A stretch of DNA of 64,000 nt from Apiosordaria backusii (Eukaryota; Ascomycota; Sordariomycetes; Sordariales; Lasiosphaeriaceae), in NCBI GenBank assembly GCA_030549205.1, contig JAUKTV010000008.1:744001-808000 (forward strand). Direction: 5' to 3'. The position numbers and the translations under genes are program-made. Shown piece after piece: positions 54,864-64,000 of the stretch; positions within the stretch are counted from its first letter, which is position 1; each line of letters begins with the position of its first letter. The notes beneath the pieces were generated by a model. The model made no database searches and was not told the DNA's origin. It saw only the letters and a list, made by a program, of their open reading frames with translations.

Positions 54864-55238
54864 AGCTCAATGCGCCATCTCCTGAAGTGCAGAAAGGAAG
54901 TTGAGGTCAGCAAAAAGAAGTCACCGTGGCCGAAATTTGGACGCCAAGTTCGAGACTCCCAGGAGTCGTGCCAGCGAATCACTGGGCAGCTGCATACCGG
55001 GCGAAGTTGCTGCCGGGAAGTCCTTGGTGGGGTGCGCCAAGATGTTAATTCACTGCTCTGATTGAACGGCGCACCGTATCTCTTATCGCTTCCCGGCGGT
55101 GACGGATGGCACAAAAAAGTTTGGGAAGCCAATGGGAAAAAATACATTGGAAAAGTTCACCCCCCGCGGCCTGCAACCACTGAAAAGTTTCGACCTGCGC
55201 TGTGAGATTCGCTGACGAGGTCCCCCAATCGATACAAA
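54864..55238. promoter_or_regulatory. Divergent promoter of PIG-U and NOP7
   Basis: The 375 bases between two start codons facing apart. CTGAAAAGTTTCG near 55179-55191 loosely resembles the A/T-rich ribosome-biogenesis element of yeasts; this is weak. No gene is seen. Confidence 0.5.
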
Positions 55239-57233
55239 ATGGCCAAGATCAAGAAGAAGGGCCAATCCGGTCAGGCGAAGAACTACATCACCCGTACCCA
55301 GGCCGTCAAGAAGCTCCAGATCAGCTTGCCCGACTTCCGCAAGCTTTGCATTTGGAAGGGAATCTATCCAAGAGAACCCAGGAGTCGCAAGAAGGTTTCC
55401 AAGTCGGCCACCGCCTCGACCACCTTCTACTACACCAAGGACATCCAGTACCTCCAGCACGAACCACTCCTTCAAAAGTTCCGCGAGCAAAAGGTTCTCG
55501 AGAAGAAGATCTCCCGCGCTCTCGGCCGCGGTGATGTTGGCGATGCCGCCCGCCTCGAGCGCAATGCTGGCCGCCCCGACCAGACCGGCAAGCCGCGCTA
55601 TACCCTCCATCACGTTATTCGCGAGCGCTACCCGACCTTCATCGATGCCATCCGCGATCTTGACGACTGCTTGTCAATGCTCTTCCTCTTCGCCAACCTC
55701 CCTTCCACCACCGCCGTCCCCGCCAAGATGATCGCCCGGTGCGAGCGCTTGTGCCACGAATTCCAGCACTACCTCATTACCTCCCACAGCCTGCGCAAGT
55801 CTTTCTTGTCGATCAAGGGCATCTACTACCAGGCGAACATTCAGGGGGAAGACGTCTTGTGGCTGGTACCTTACAAGTTCAACCAGAGGGTTGTTGGCGA
55901 TATCGATTTCCGCATCATGGGGACCTTTGTTGAGTTCTACATGACCCTTCTTGGCTTTGTCAACTACAGACTTTACTCTTCGATTGGGCTCAAGTATCCA
56001 CCCAAGTTTGATCAGACCAAGGATGAAAAGGGTGCTGAGCTCGCGGCGCTCACTTTAGAGGGAGTCAACCTTGCGACGAACGAGGAGACTACCAAGGCGA
56101 TCACCAATGGCGAGGGTCACGGCCCCGACCCCAAGGTTCAGGCCGAGGTTGACAAGTTGGTCAAAAAGTTGAGGACTGAGACCAATGGGGACAAAGTTGA
56201 TGAGGAGATGGCCGAAGGCGAGGATGAGGATGAAGAGAAGGCTACCGATGCTATCGACAAGTTCGAGCCCGCTGCCCCCGGTGGTGACGTCCTGCCGCAG
56301 CCAACCTACAGCGGCAATGACCCCTCCAAACTCTTCGCCAACTGCACCTTCTTCCTCTCGCGCGAGACACCCCGCCAGTCCCTCGAGTTCATCCTCCGTG
56401 CTTTCGGTTGCAAGAGGATAGGCTGGGACTCAATCCTCGGTGAGGGATCTTTCACAACCGACGAGTCAGACCCTTCCATCACACACCAAATCGTCGACAG
56501 ACCGATTATCCAGGCCGCTACAACCGAGGAGGGAGATGGCGAGGATAACCAGACCGCACAGAAGCTCGGACCCAACCAAAGATACCCTGGAAGAATTTAT
56601 GTGCAACCTCAGTGGGTGTGGGACTGCGTTAACGATGAGGAGCTCAAGAGCCCAGAGCTTTACGCCCCAGGGGCCGCTCTGCCACCGCATCTCAGCCCCT
56701 TCGTCAAGCCCATGCAAGGACAATACGATCCTACTATTCCCCTCGAGGAGCAGCAGACCGAGGGCGAGGCTCTTGAGGCTGAGATCGAGGATGCCAAGGT
56801 TGAGGCTGAGAGTGAGGAGGAGGACTCCGAAGTCGAGAACGATATGGATGTCGCTGACGACAACGATGACGACGAAGAAGAAGACTCGGATGCCGAAGAG
56901 GAGAAGGAAGACGAGGAAGACGAAGACGAAGACGAGGACGAGGAGGTGCTGCAGAGGCAACGTGAGCTTGAGGCTGAGATTTCAGGCAAGGCTGTCAAGA
57001 GCAAGCAGGTAGACCCCAAGCTCAAGGCCAAGTTGGACAAGAAGAAGGAGCTCGAGAGGAAAAAGAAGGAGGAGGCCGAGGATCTGGAGCGGGCCAAGGG
57101 TATGCTCAGCAAGAAGAAGCGCAAGCTATTTGAGCAAATGCAGTACACAAACAAGAAGAAGAGCACCGAGGACATGAAGCTGCGGTCCAAGAGGAGAAGG
57201 CTGGAAAAGGAAAAGGCTGCTGGCAAGGCGTAA
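55239..57233 (+). CDS. nop7: Pescadillo homologue, NOP7
   Basis: Nucleolar PeBoW-complex protein needed for processing of 27S pre-rRNA and 60S ribosome maturation. Single exon, 664 residues. The N-terminus (MAKIKKKGQSGQAKNYITRT, LCIWKGIYPREP) and the pescadillo domain with DLDDCLSMLFLFANLP are conserved. A BRCT domain lies at about residues 360-480 (SKLFANCTFFLSRETPRQSLEF to QPQWVWDCVNDEEL). A long Asp/Glu stretch and a Lys/Arg-rich coiled-coil tail with nuclear or nucleolar signals complete it. Length is slightly above the 600-680 usual in fungi. The start context AAAATGGCC is good. Confidence 0.97.
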   Translation: MAKIKKKGQSGQAKNYITRTQAVKKLQISLPDFRKLCIWKGIYPREPRSRKKVSKSATASTTFYYTKDIQYLQHEPLLQKFREQKVLEKKISRALGRGDVGDAARLERNAGRPDQTGKPRYTLHHVIRERYPTFIDAIRDLDDCLSMLFLFANLPSTTAVPAKMIARCERLCHEFQHYLITSHSLRKSFLSIKGIYYQANIQGEDVLWLVPYKFNQRVVGDIDFRIMGTFVEFYMTLLGFVNYRLYSSIGLKYPPKFDQTKDEKGAELAALTLEGVNLATNEETTKAITNGEGHGPDPKVQAEVDKLVKKLRTETNGDKVDEEMAEGEDEDEEKATDAIDKFEPAAPGGDVLPQPTYSGNDPSKLFANCTFFLSRETPRQSLEFILRAFGCKRIGWDSILGEGSFTTDESDPSITHQIVDRPIIQAATTEEGDGEDNQTAQKLGPNQRYPGRIYVQPQWVWDCVNDEELKSPELYAPGAALPPHLSPFVKPMQGQYDPTIPLEEQQTEGEALEAEIEDAKVEAESEEEDSEVENDMDVADDNDDDEEEDSDAEEEKEDEEDEDEDEDEEVLQRQRELEAEISGKAVKSKQVDPKLKAKLDKKKELERKKKEEAEDLERAKGMLSKKKRKLFEQMQYTNKKKSTEDMKLRSKRRRLEKEKAAGKA

Positions 57234-57634
57234 TTATTCTGTTTTTTAGGCGCTGTTGGAATTTTAATGAGATACCACTGTTCTCTCAACGCGGTTTTGA
57301 TCACCTGAGATGATAGGATATGTTTGTTAGATGAGCTCGTGCTTTAATGAAGACTTCCATCTACACATTGTAGGTGAGCCTGTCCGTCCATCTTTGACAT
57401 CTGATTCCAGACACTCTTCCTGCTACCTGAACCAAGAACAAATCACCTCTGTTCACTTGGAGACAAGCCAGTCTTTTGTTTTCAGCACTCATCCTTAAGA
57501 TCAAGGCACCATACTCATATTCTTATGAGGGCCTCTTGTATCTACAACAGGACAGAGTAAATATCCTGAGCATGTGATTGTAGACCCACCTGGTGTGGAA
57601 AATGAACCAAAATGGAACCACAATGGAGCCAAAA
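57234..57634. other. NOP7 3' region
   Basis: About 400 bases with the NOP7 3' UTR, ending at the T-run of the 5S rRNA gene. No protein gene is seen. Confidence 0.45.
57631..57634 (-). terminator. T-run at the 3' end of the 5S rRNA gene
   Basis: On the 5S strand four T follow the terminal T of the gene, making a T5 run. This is the normal Pol III stop for 5S genes. Confidence 0.7.
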
Positions 57635-57753
57635 ACATACAACACCAGGGATTCCCCAGTGGTCACCCACCTGAGTACTGATCTGGTGATCAACTGCTTA
57701 TCTAGGGGAGAGCGGACGGGATCCCGAGTTTTCAGCTGTCTATGGTCGTATGT
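57635..57753 (-). rRNA. 5S ribosomal RNA, dispersed single copy
   Basis: The minus strand begins ACATACGACCATAGACAGC and ends GGTGTTGTATGT, 119 nt. The ends pair as helix I. The core GGATCCCGTCCGCTCT and the box GGTGGGTGACCAC are the conserved fungal 5S elements. CAGCTG near position 16 pairs with CAGTTG near position 58, which keeps helix II although both sides differ from the sequence common in Neurospora-type genes. Single 5S genes scattered outside the rDNA array are normal in filamentous ascomycetes. A slightly degenerate copy cannot be excluded. Confidence 0.9.
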
Positions 57754-57885
57754 AATAGATGTTGTCTGGTTCAGCGTTGATATGTGACATCTGAGACTCA
57801 AAGATGGGAAGGAGAAAAGAAACGAGCAGCCAGAAGCAACCGCTCGCCAGCTGTGACTGGGAAGCGAAAAATGAGAGGACAAGAT

Positions 57886-57907
57886 AAAAAAAAAAAAAAA
57901 AAAAAAA
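57886..57907 (-). terminator. T22 tract downstream of tRNA-Gly(GCC)
   Basis: An A22 run on the plus strand is T22 on the tRNA strand, 47 bases past the tRNA 3' end. It probably stops Pol III, much as the T24 tract after tRNA-Pro. Confidence 0.5.
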
Positions 57908-57953
57908 GTGCAAAACAGATGTCGGACTCTGATGAGGAGTTCAGAGGTGAAAT

Positions 57954-58024
57954 TGCATCAGCCGTGAATCGAACACGGGGCCCATCGATGGCAACGATGG
58001 ATTTTACCACTAAACCACTGATGC
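57954..58024 (-). tRNA. tRNA-Gly(GCC), no intron
   Basis: Decodes GGC/GGU. Acceptor GCATCAG pairs with CTGATGC, discriminator A. Anticodon stem CCATC/GATGG flanks loop GTTGCCAT... with anticodon GCC, and the T-arm holds GTTCGATTC. Length 71 nt. Confidence 0.95.
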
Positions 58025-58973
58025 TGTTTCTTGTGGGGTTGTTGAAGATCTGAGTCGGAAGGTGGGTACTTGACAGTAAGGGAAGGTAGGGTTGGGTGGT
58101 GTAGTATGTCTGGGGCAAGATACCTGGTAACCCACTCTGAGAGGCAGGGAGAAGGAAAACTCTCACATATACGCACACATATCAGTTGGTAGAGTATCTT
58201 CTCAGAGGCAGGGAAACTAATGTTTTAACGACGTGAAAAGCATAGGCAGCTGACCCCCTCTTTTCCTGAACTCATTCGTGTCTTATACATACATCTACAA
58301 AACCGGTAGGTAGTTAATACACTCCTTTGGTCCGAAGAACAACTGCTTCTTCATGTAAGTAGTGCCATGAGTTTAGGGCTCTCATGATTATGCCACACTT
58401 TCTCAATAGAAAAGTTTGAGGTCAAGCTTGAGATATAGGAGGGTCTCGATTGAGGAGTCATTCTGCAGCATACAATGCCTCACTTGCCTTATTTCACCAG
58501 CTCATCTGTCGATACTATAGTAAGTAGCATCCAATCGCAGCCGTCAGCCAAACTCATTTCTCATCTTGTGATGATTAACAATACATGTATCTCTCAGAGA
58601 AATATGAACGTGAATACCTCTTCTGCTTTTTTGGATAAAATTACTTGTATGTAAACGGGCTCTTTACAACAGGGGTGCTCTTCGGTTAGAAAAGGGGTTC
58701 GTGTTTACTTTCTTTGTTAAGAATTCTACGGATAGCAACGCAACATAATAGTCGGCAATGTCGATATCTCTACAGCAGCCAGCACATAGTCGTCAGCGAA
58801 CGAGAAATACTGCAGATTTACAAAACATATCCTTCCATCAAACATCAACCCTCTCTATTTTACTCTCCTACCCCGAAAACAACCAATGCAAATGCTTTTA
58901 ACCCCAAATCCATCTCCCCGACAAATCAACAGCCTACCGTCCCGCCTATGTCCCAGCCTCCTTCACCGTATAC
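58025..58973. other. Intergenic region between tRNA-Gly and ELP1
   Basis: About 950 bases, fairly AT-rich, including the ELP1 3' UTR and the tRNA-Gly upstream region. The plus-strand frame starting near 58714 runs antisense into ELP1 and is not a gene. Nothing else is recognised. Confidence 0.45.
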
Positions 58974-61900
58974 TCACTTCCTCCCCCCCAAAAGCGCCAA
59001 CTTCTCCAATCCCGTCACCACCGGCGGCGTCTGCTTAGCCCTCATAGCCTCCAAGCTCTCAAACAGCACCCCATCCCCACCCACCGGCCTATACCCCCCT
59101 CCCCATCCTCCCCTTCCCCATCAACCTGCTGCTTCTCCTCCTGCGGCCAAACCTCCGCCACAGCCATCTTACACCCCTCCAGCACCTGCCCCATCGCCTC
59201 CTCAATCGTCCTAGCCCGCTCTTGCATGTCCCTCCTCACCAGCCCAAAAACCAACCTCCCCACCTCCTGCTTCGTCCCCTCCACTCTCTCCACCAATCTC
59301 CTGACGCTATTAACAAGGTACTCCTCTTCATAAACCGTTCCCTTCCTTCCCCTAGCCCTCTTCTTCTCCTCTCTTTTTCTGTTCTTACTTGTAGCTCTTG
59401 ATACGTTGGACCCCACCGTCCCCACACTACCCGCTTTGCCGGTGTACCGGGTAAACATACTCGCGCTCGTCGTAGCCCTCGAGCTAGCAGCAATGGAAAT
59501 ATCATCCGGTACATCATACCCATCCGTATTCTTACTTCCAAATGGATTCTCCCCTTCGTAAAAAGCCAGCGGATCCTCCTTTGCCTTGCGGCGGAGCTCA
59601 GCAATCCTCGGGACCTGCGCTTTCAGCTGGGCTTTGCAATCAGCAAGGAATTCTGTGCTGGAAGAGAAAGCCTCTGCAAGGCCGGTATCAATGTGGCTCT
59701 CCAGCAGATCGGGCCGTTTGTGTAAGGCGACGAGGCGGAGGGCATCGGCGAAGAGGTAACCCTTGCAGAGGGATTGAATGGCGGATTCGATAGAGGAGAG
59801 GCACTCCATGTGGATTGTTGCTGCCGAGGCATAGTCCTTTGCTTCACGGAGGGCGTCTGCGAGATCGCTTGCTACTTCCTCTAGTCTTTGGGCTGTGATG
59901 GGCGGCTCTTGCTGCTGAGCTACGTAGAGACACTCGCGCCAGCAGGAGGCGCCCGCCTTGAGGTAGCAGTCAGTGGCGTCGTGGTAGTTGTTGAGAGACT
60001 CATATGCCAAGCCGGCTTCTTTGAACTGGGAGATGGACTTGAGGTAGGAAGCGAAGAGGTCAGTGATGACTCGGTGGTGCTGTTCGACGTGGCGGTATAT
60101 GCTCAGGGCATGCTGATAGAGCTTGTGCTTGACGACGTAGGCCTTGACCTCCTCGAAATCGCCGAGAGCCTTGAGATGGTCGAGGGCCTTTTCGTGGTGG
60201 CCAAGTTTGTCATCAATTGTGTACTTCCGCCTCAATTCCGGCATTCTGTGAAGCTCCTGGATGAAGGGGAGATATTCCCTGGGATCCCGCTGAGACTGCT
60301 GGGCAACCAGCAAGGTGAGGTCGAGGTTGTATAAACCAAGGGCATGGTCATAGAGTCTGTTGACATCAACCAGGAAGCAGATGTGCTCGACAGCACGTTC
60401 TGCGAGGGTTTCATCCTCTTGCATAAGATCGGCAACCACGCGCAAGCCATCATCAAGCGCCGGTGGGTTCTTGCAGACATGTGCTGTGATGATATTCTGG
60501 AGATTGGCGTTCTTCTGGGTCTTGAGCTTTTGCAAGGCAGCATCGCAGATCTTGTTAATCTTGCTCTGCTTACCAGAAGCGTCAGGCTCTTGTGGCTGAG
60601 GGGCTGATCCAGCCTTGGTGTCCTTGTACATTGTCTGTGTGACATCCTCCTCCCTAAACAAAATCAGAAACGTTGCTACCATAGGTGAGCCGAGGAACTT
60701 ACTTGAGAGTGGACAGGAACAAGTCAATATTAGCCGTGTCCTTTACCTGTTCAAGGAACAAGCTGACATGCTCCAGAAACTGCTCCGGCCGGTGGTCGTA
60801 CAGCAGGTTCATATCTACACGCTGAGTACGGCACGTCGCAAAGGCGGCGCCGTAGTTCTTCGCCTCGATAAGATCCCGAATACCGGATAAAACCATAGCA
60901 CGGGGATAGATGGTCTCGAGATTGCCCCGAGGCATCTGGAGCACGATGCTCATCCTGCTAGGCATGGCCACGACCAACTTGCCACCACGCTCGATACTTC
61001 GGCACCGCTCATCGTTTTCAGGATCATCCTGTGGAACCTCAAGCTCTTCTTCAGCAGCCAAGTGAACAAACTTGACTAGGTGGTTGGTGGTCGTGAAGAT
61101 GAGATGATGCTTGGTAACAACAAAAGAGGTGCAGTTCTTGGCCAAAAGGGTCGAGTTGCAATACAGGTATCCGTTCCGAGCTTGACCAAAAGCCAGGTAC
61201 TCGCCCGAGTGTGTAATGAAACTTGTCCAGGGCAAAAAGCTGGCAAACCCGGCAGGAAGAGGGAGATGTTCTCCTCCGATGATTCTGCTCAATCTTCCAC
61301 GCCAGTCCTGGGCAATGACCCCATCTTCCTCACCAACTGGGGGCACTATCGGCGTGGTTATGGTTGCGATGGAAGTTGCATCCGTCCTTTGCCATCCACG
61401 TTCGTTTGTTTGGGTGCCTTCGAAAGTATGCCTGAGAATTTCGACATCTTCCGACATTTGAAGAACATGAACCTCGTTTGAGCCAGACAGGCCAACTTGT
61501 AGCACAGGCTCCTCGTACAACTGAGCATGTGACTTTCTGAAGGAAGCTGTTGAGACCAGCTTCGGGGCCAACATCCGGGGCCCTTGAATATCAAGAGCAA
61601 AGAAACTAACACCACCTCGGTGTAGCACAGCCATAGAGTTGCAATCTCTTCCGATAGTAACATCGATGACGGGAGACTCGACTTCGAGTTCAGCGAAGGC
61701 CATAGGAGGAGGAACATTAGCCGTCCGGAAAGGTGTGAACTTGAGCGTCTGACCGTCAATCACGGCGACAGCTCCGAAGTCATGAGGGGAAACTCCCGGC
61801 CCACGAGCGATGGTAAGAATGTACTCGTTGACGAGTACCTTGCCTACACAACTTGTGAGACAACTGAGGAGCTTTTGAGGAGTAGAGAGGTTATCTTACC

Positions 61901-63147
61901 TGCTGTCGCTGTAGCACACAACAGTGGTTTTTCGGCGTGCCAGGCAAACTTCGGGCTTCGGTGTTGCTTGTTGCCCCCATCACCACAGAGGAATTCCTGT
62001 TTCAGATACCAATGGTAGTTGCCCGTCGTCCATAGCTGTACCCTATCCTTCATGATAACAGCCAGAACGGTCGAGTCTGAATTCCACTCTAACGCCAGCT
62101 CTCCAGCAACATCGGGTGCATCTCGAGGGGTTCGAAGTGTGAACTGCCCATGGCGCAAACCGTTCCTTTCGAAGAATACAACGTCGATACGGTCTGGCAA
62201 ACGCTGAATACCGGCCATGAGATTTCCCTCGGGCCGCCAGCTCAATGCACCCTCAAGCCCATCAACGGGCTCGCTGACACTGTCTAACTCACCATCACGG
62301 TTGTACACACGGATCACACGCCTTTGCCCTTGCTGCAGGAAGTTAACGGCAACATATGCTCCATCACCCCTCCAGCTGATACTGCATCGTCCGTCCTCAT
62401 TCGGGCTCGGAGCACCCTCATCTACCTTCTCCGGGATGGTCGGGTCTCGCAGTCCCTTAGCCTTGGCGCCCTTCCCGATAAACTGAGTCTCCTTCTTGCC
62501 CCATCCAACAGAGACATGCTTCGACAGCTTGAGGTCCTCCTCGCTGAGACCAACTTCGGCAATAACGTCGAAGCTCCGGCTCATGAACAGCACCTTGGCG
62601 TCGCCGGTGGCAATGACAAGCAGCTCCTCATCTGGTGACCAACGAGCCGCTGAGATAGAAGGCGACAGAGTGCCTACAATTTCAATGTGCTCCTCGCCAG
62701 TGGCGGTTCCTTCTTCATCTTCAGCGACAGTGACAATGTCACCACCGGCCATGATGACGCATGTTGTAAAGGTGTCACTGAAGTAGTGTATACTCCGGAT
62801 GACATCTGGGCTGCCATCTTCGTTTGGACAGAGTGCATCCCATGTTGCAATGCTTCTCGATTTTCTACATAATATTTCTCAGTCTTGAATTTACATGACA
62901 GAATGGGGATGATGAATAATGCATCTTACAGGTGAGAAGGTGGGTGCATATGAGTGTGCTTTGCCAACCTCAACAGCTCGATCCGGGCATCCTCGGCGGT
63001 AGGACCGCGGGCGACAATCACCTCATCCCTGGAGACATCCCAGCACGAAGCCGAGAAGGGGTCCGATGCCGAGGCGGTGGTAGCAAAGGGAGAATCCGGA
63101 ACCGGGTCCCTGAAGACGCTGTGGCCGATGTTGCGTAAGTTCCGCAT
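58974..63147 (-). CDS. elp1: Elongator complex subunit ELP1 (IKI3), C-terminus frame-shifted at a G/C run
   Basis: Scaffold of Elongator, which makes 5-carbonylmethyl-type modifications at wobble uridines of tRNAs. Exons 63147-62930, 62864-61900, 61843-60703 and 60653 onward (introns 65, 56 and 49 nt). The start MRNLRNIGHSVFRD is typical. N-terminal WD40 propellers (TWDALCPNEDGS, SISAARWSPDEELL) are followed by the TPR-like helical region (REYLPFIQELHRMPELRRKY, AGLAYESLNNYHDA). As given, the frame stops at 59042 after an atypical GCCLRAWRL end, 1311 residues. Adding one base in the six-base C run at 59094-59099 continues as VGGDGVLFESLEAMRAKQ and GLEKLALLGGRK to a stop at 58974-58976, 1334 residues, the expected length and ending. 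Sequence error is the likely cause. Confidence 0.94.
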
Positions 63148-64000
63148 CTCGTCCGGTCAAAACTCTTTTCTTGGTGTGAGTCTTGTATGAGTCAATCGCA
63201 GGTTTTAGCACCGTAGTGGTGCGATGATTGTCAGGATATAGCTTCTTTTCGGGAGTTTTCGGCGGCCACCGGTGCTAAAGTGGTGAGAGCAGACTAAGTG
63301 GGTAGTCCAGAAGAGTAGTACTCGTCTATTTTCGTCGTGAAAAAGTGGCAAAAATGTGAATAAAAAAGTGACTGAAAAAATTTAAGAGTTGTAGTGTGCA
63401 TGTAAGTTGAGGAGCTCAAGCCTTAGGTCATGCAGCTCGAGTTAGCTGATTTTTGTGGGTGTTTTTTCAGCCTTCGATATCCGTTGCCAACTTGACCGAG
63501 TGAATCAAAAACCTGAAGGTTATTCCCAAGCTCATCGTCCTCGGAGATCACCACTGCCCTCAAGAGTCAATGACACTGAAAGCTGATAGCCCCTCACGCC
63601 CCTCTATGCCCCTCCACCAACTGAAGCTTTCCAAAGCTCAAGGTTTCGCCAGCCTCAAAAATACCCAGTCAGTGCGCTGAGCTGCGGGGTCAGTCGTTGG
63701 TAGTGGCTTGCTTTGTACCAGAGTACAAAACAGTCCACCTTGTTTTAGTGGCATTCCCCGGGAAAACGGACCCGGTAAAAAGTCGCTGGTACCTTTGACA
63801 AGGCGTCAAGCTTCCGACTGTCAACAGTGGCGGTGGCCAAAATCCCTGCGAAGCGTACGAGCATCGATCGAAATGGGCGAATCAGAGCTCACTCAAACAT
63901 AACCGGACGCGTTCCAGAGCTTTGAAGGCCTGCAACTTGTTGAGGAAGCAGGCCTGCAGGCTGCCACAAACAAGGGATAGTGTAGAGCTTTCCCATTCTT
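63148..64000. other. ELP1 promoter and window end
   Basis: About 850 bases upstream of ELP1. No frame with coding character was recognised before the window ends. Confidence 0.45.

Overview
This window is nuclear DNA from a filamentous ascomycete, most likely a Sordariomycete (a Sordariales-like genome). Protein genes have C/G-rich third codon positions, short GT-AG introns of about 50-80 nt with CTAAC/CTGAC-like branch sites, and very short first coding exons. A single dispersed 5S rRNA gene lies among protein genes, as in Neurospora. The gene set fits this: beta-mannosidase B, xylitol dehydrogenase, BimC kinesin, Mic60, Sam37 and Elongator. I cannot name the species. Nothing looks like a transposon, a secondary-metabolite cluster or foreign DNA.

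Layout. 1-3.5 kb: the 3' part of a GH2 beta-mannosidase converges on xylitol dehydrogenase. 4.7-6.6 kb: tRNA-Leu(CAG) and an orphan protein. 6.7-11 kb: two folylpolyglutamate synthase-like genes in tandem, separated by a 21-bp minisatellite. 11.8-18.6 kb: MIC60, a Rab5-type GTPase, and SAC1 phosphoinositide phosphatase divergent from Rab5. 19-26.7 kb: tRNA-Pro(TGG), a 1257-residue disordered membrane-anchored protein, a J-domain/coiled-coil/CxxC protein and a FAXC/metaxin-like protein. 27-36.7 kb: a PHAF1/UPF0183 protein, kinesin-5, a HAD hydrolase, tRNA-Leu(AAG) and SAM37. 36.7-52 kb: a 15-kb stretch without ordinary genes, holding one candidate small protein gene near 40.4 kb. 52-63 kb: a nuclear-looking unknown protein, PIG-U, pescadillo (NOP7), 5S rRNA, tRNA-Gly(GCC) and ELP1/IKI3.

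The genes do not form one pathway. Weak themes are mitochondrial membranes (MIC60, SAM37, perhaps the FAXC-like protein), endosome/phosphoinositide traffic (Rab5 beside SAC1), folate polyglutamylation (two paralogues) and translation (5S, four tRNAs, NOP7, and ELP1, which modifies tRNA wobble uridines).

The most useful technical observation is that at least two conserved genes (PHAF1 and ELP1), and probably the small gene at 40.4 kb, are each thrown out of frame by what looks like one missing base in a G/C run. Sequence error is the first explanation to test. The most interesting biological candidates are the gene-poor 15-kb stretch with its small gene, the 21-bp array that keeps a seven-residue repeat open, and several uncharacterised proteins.
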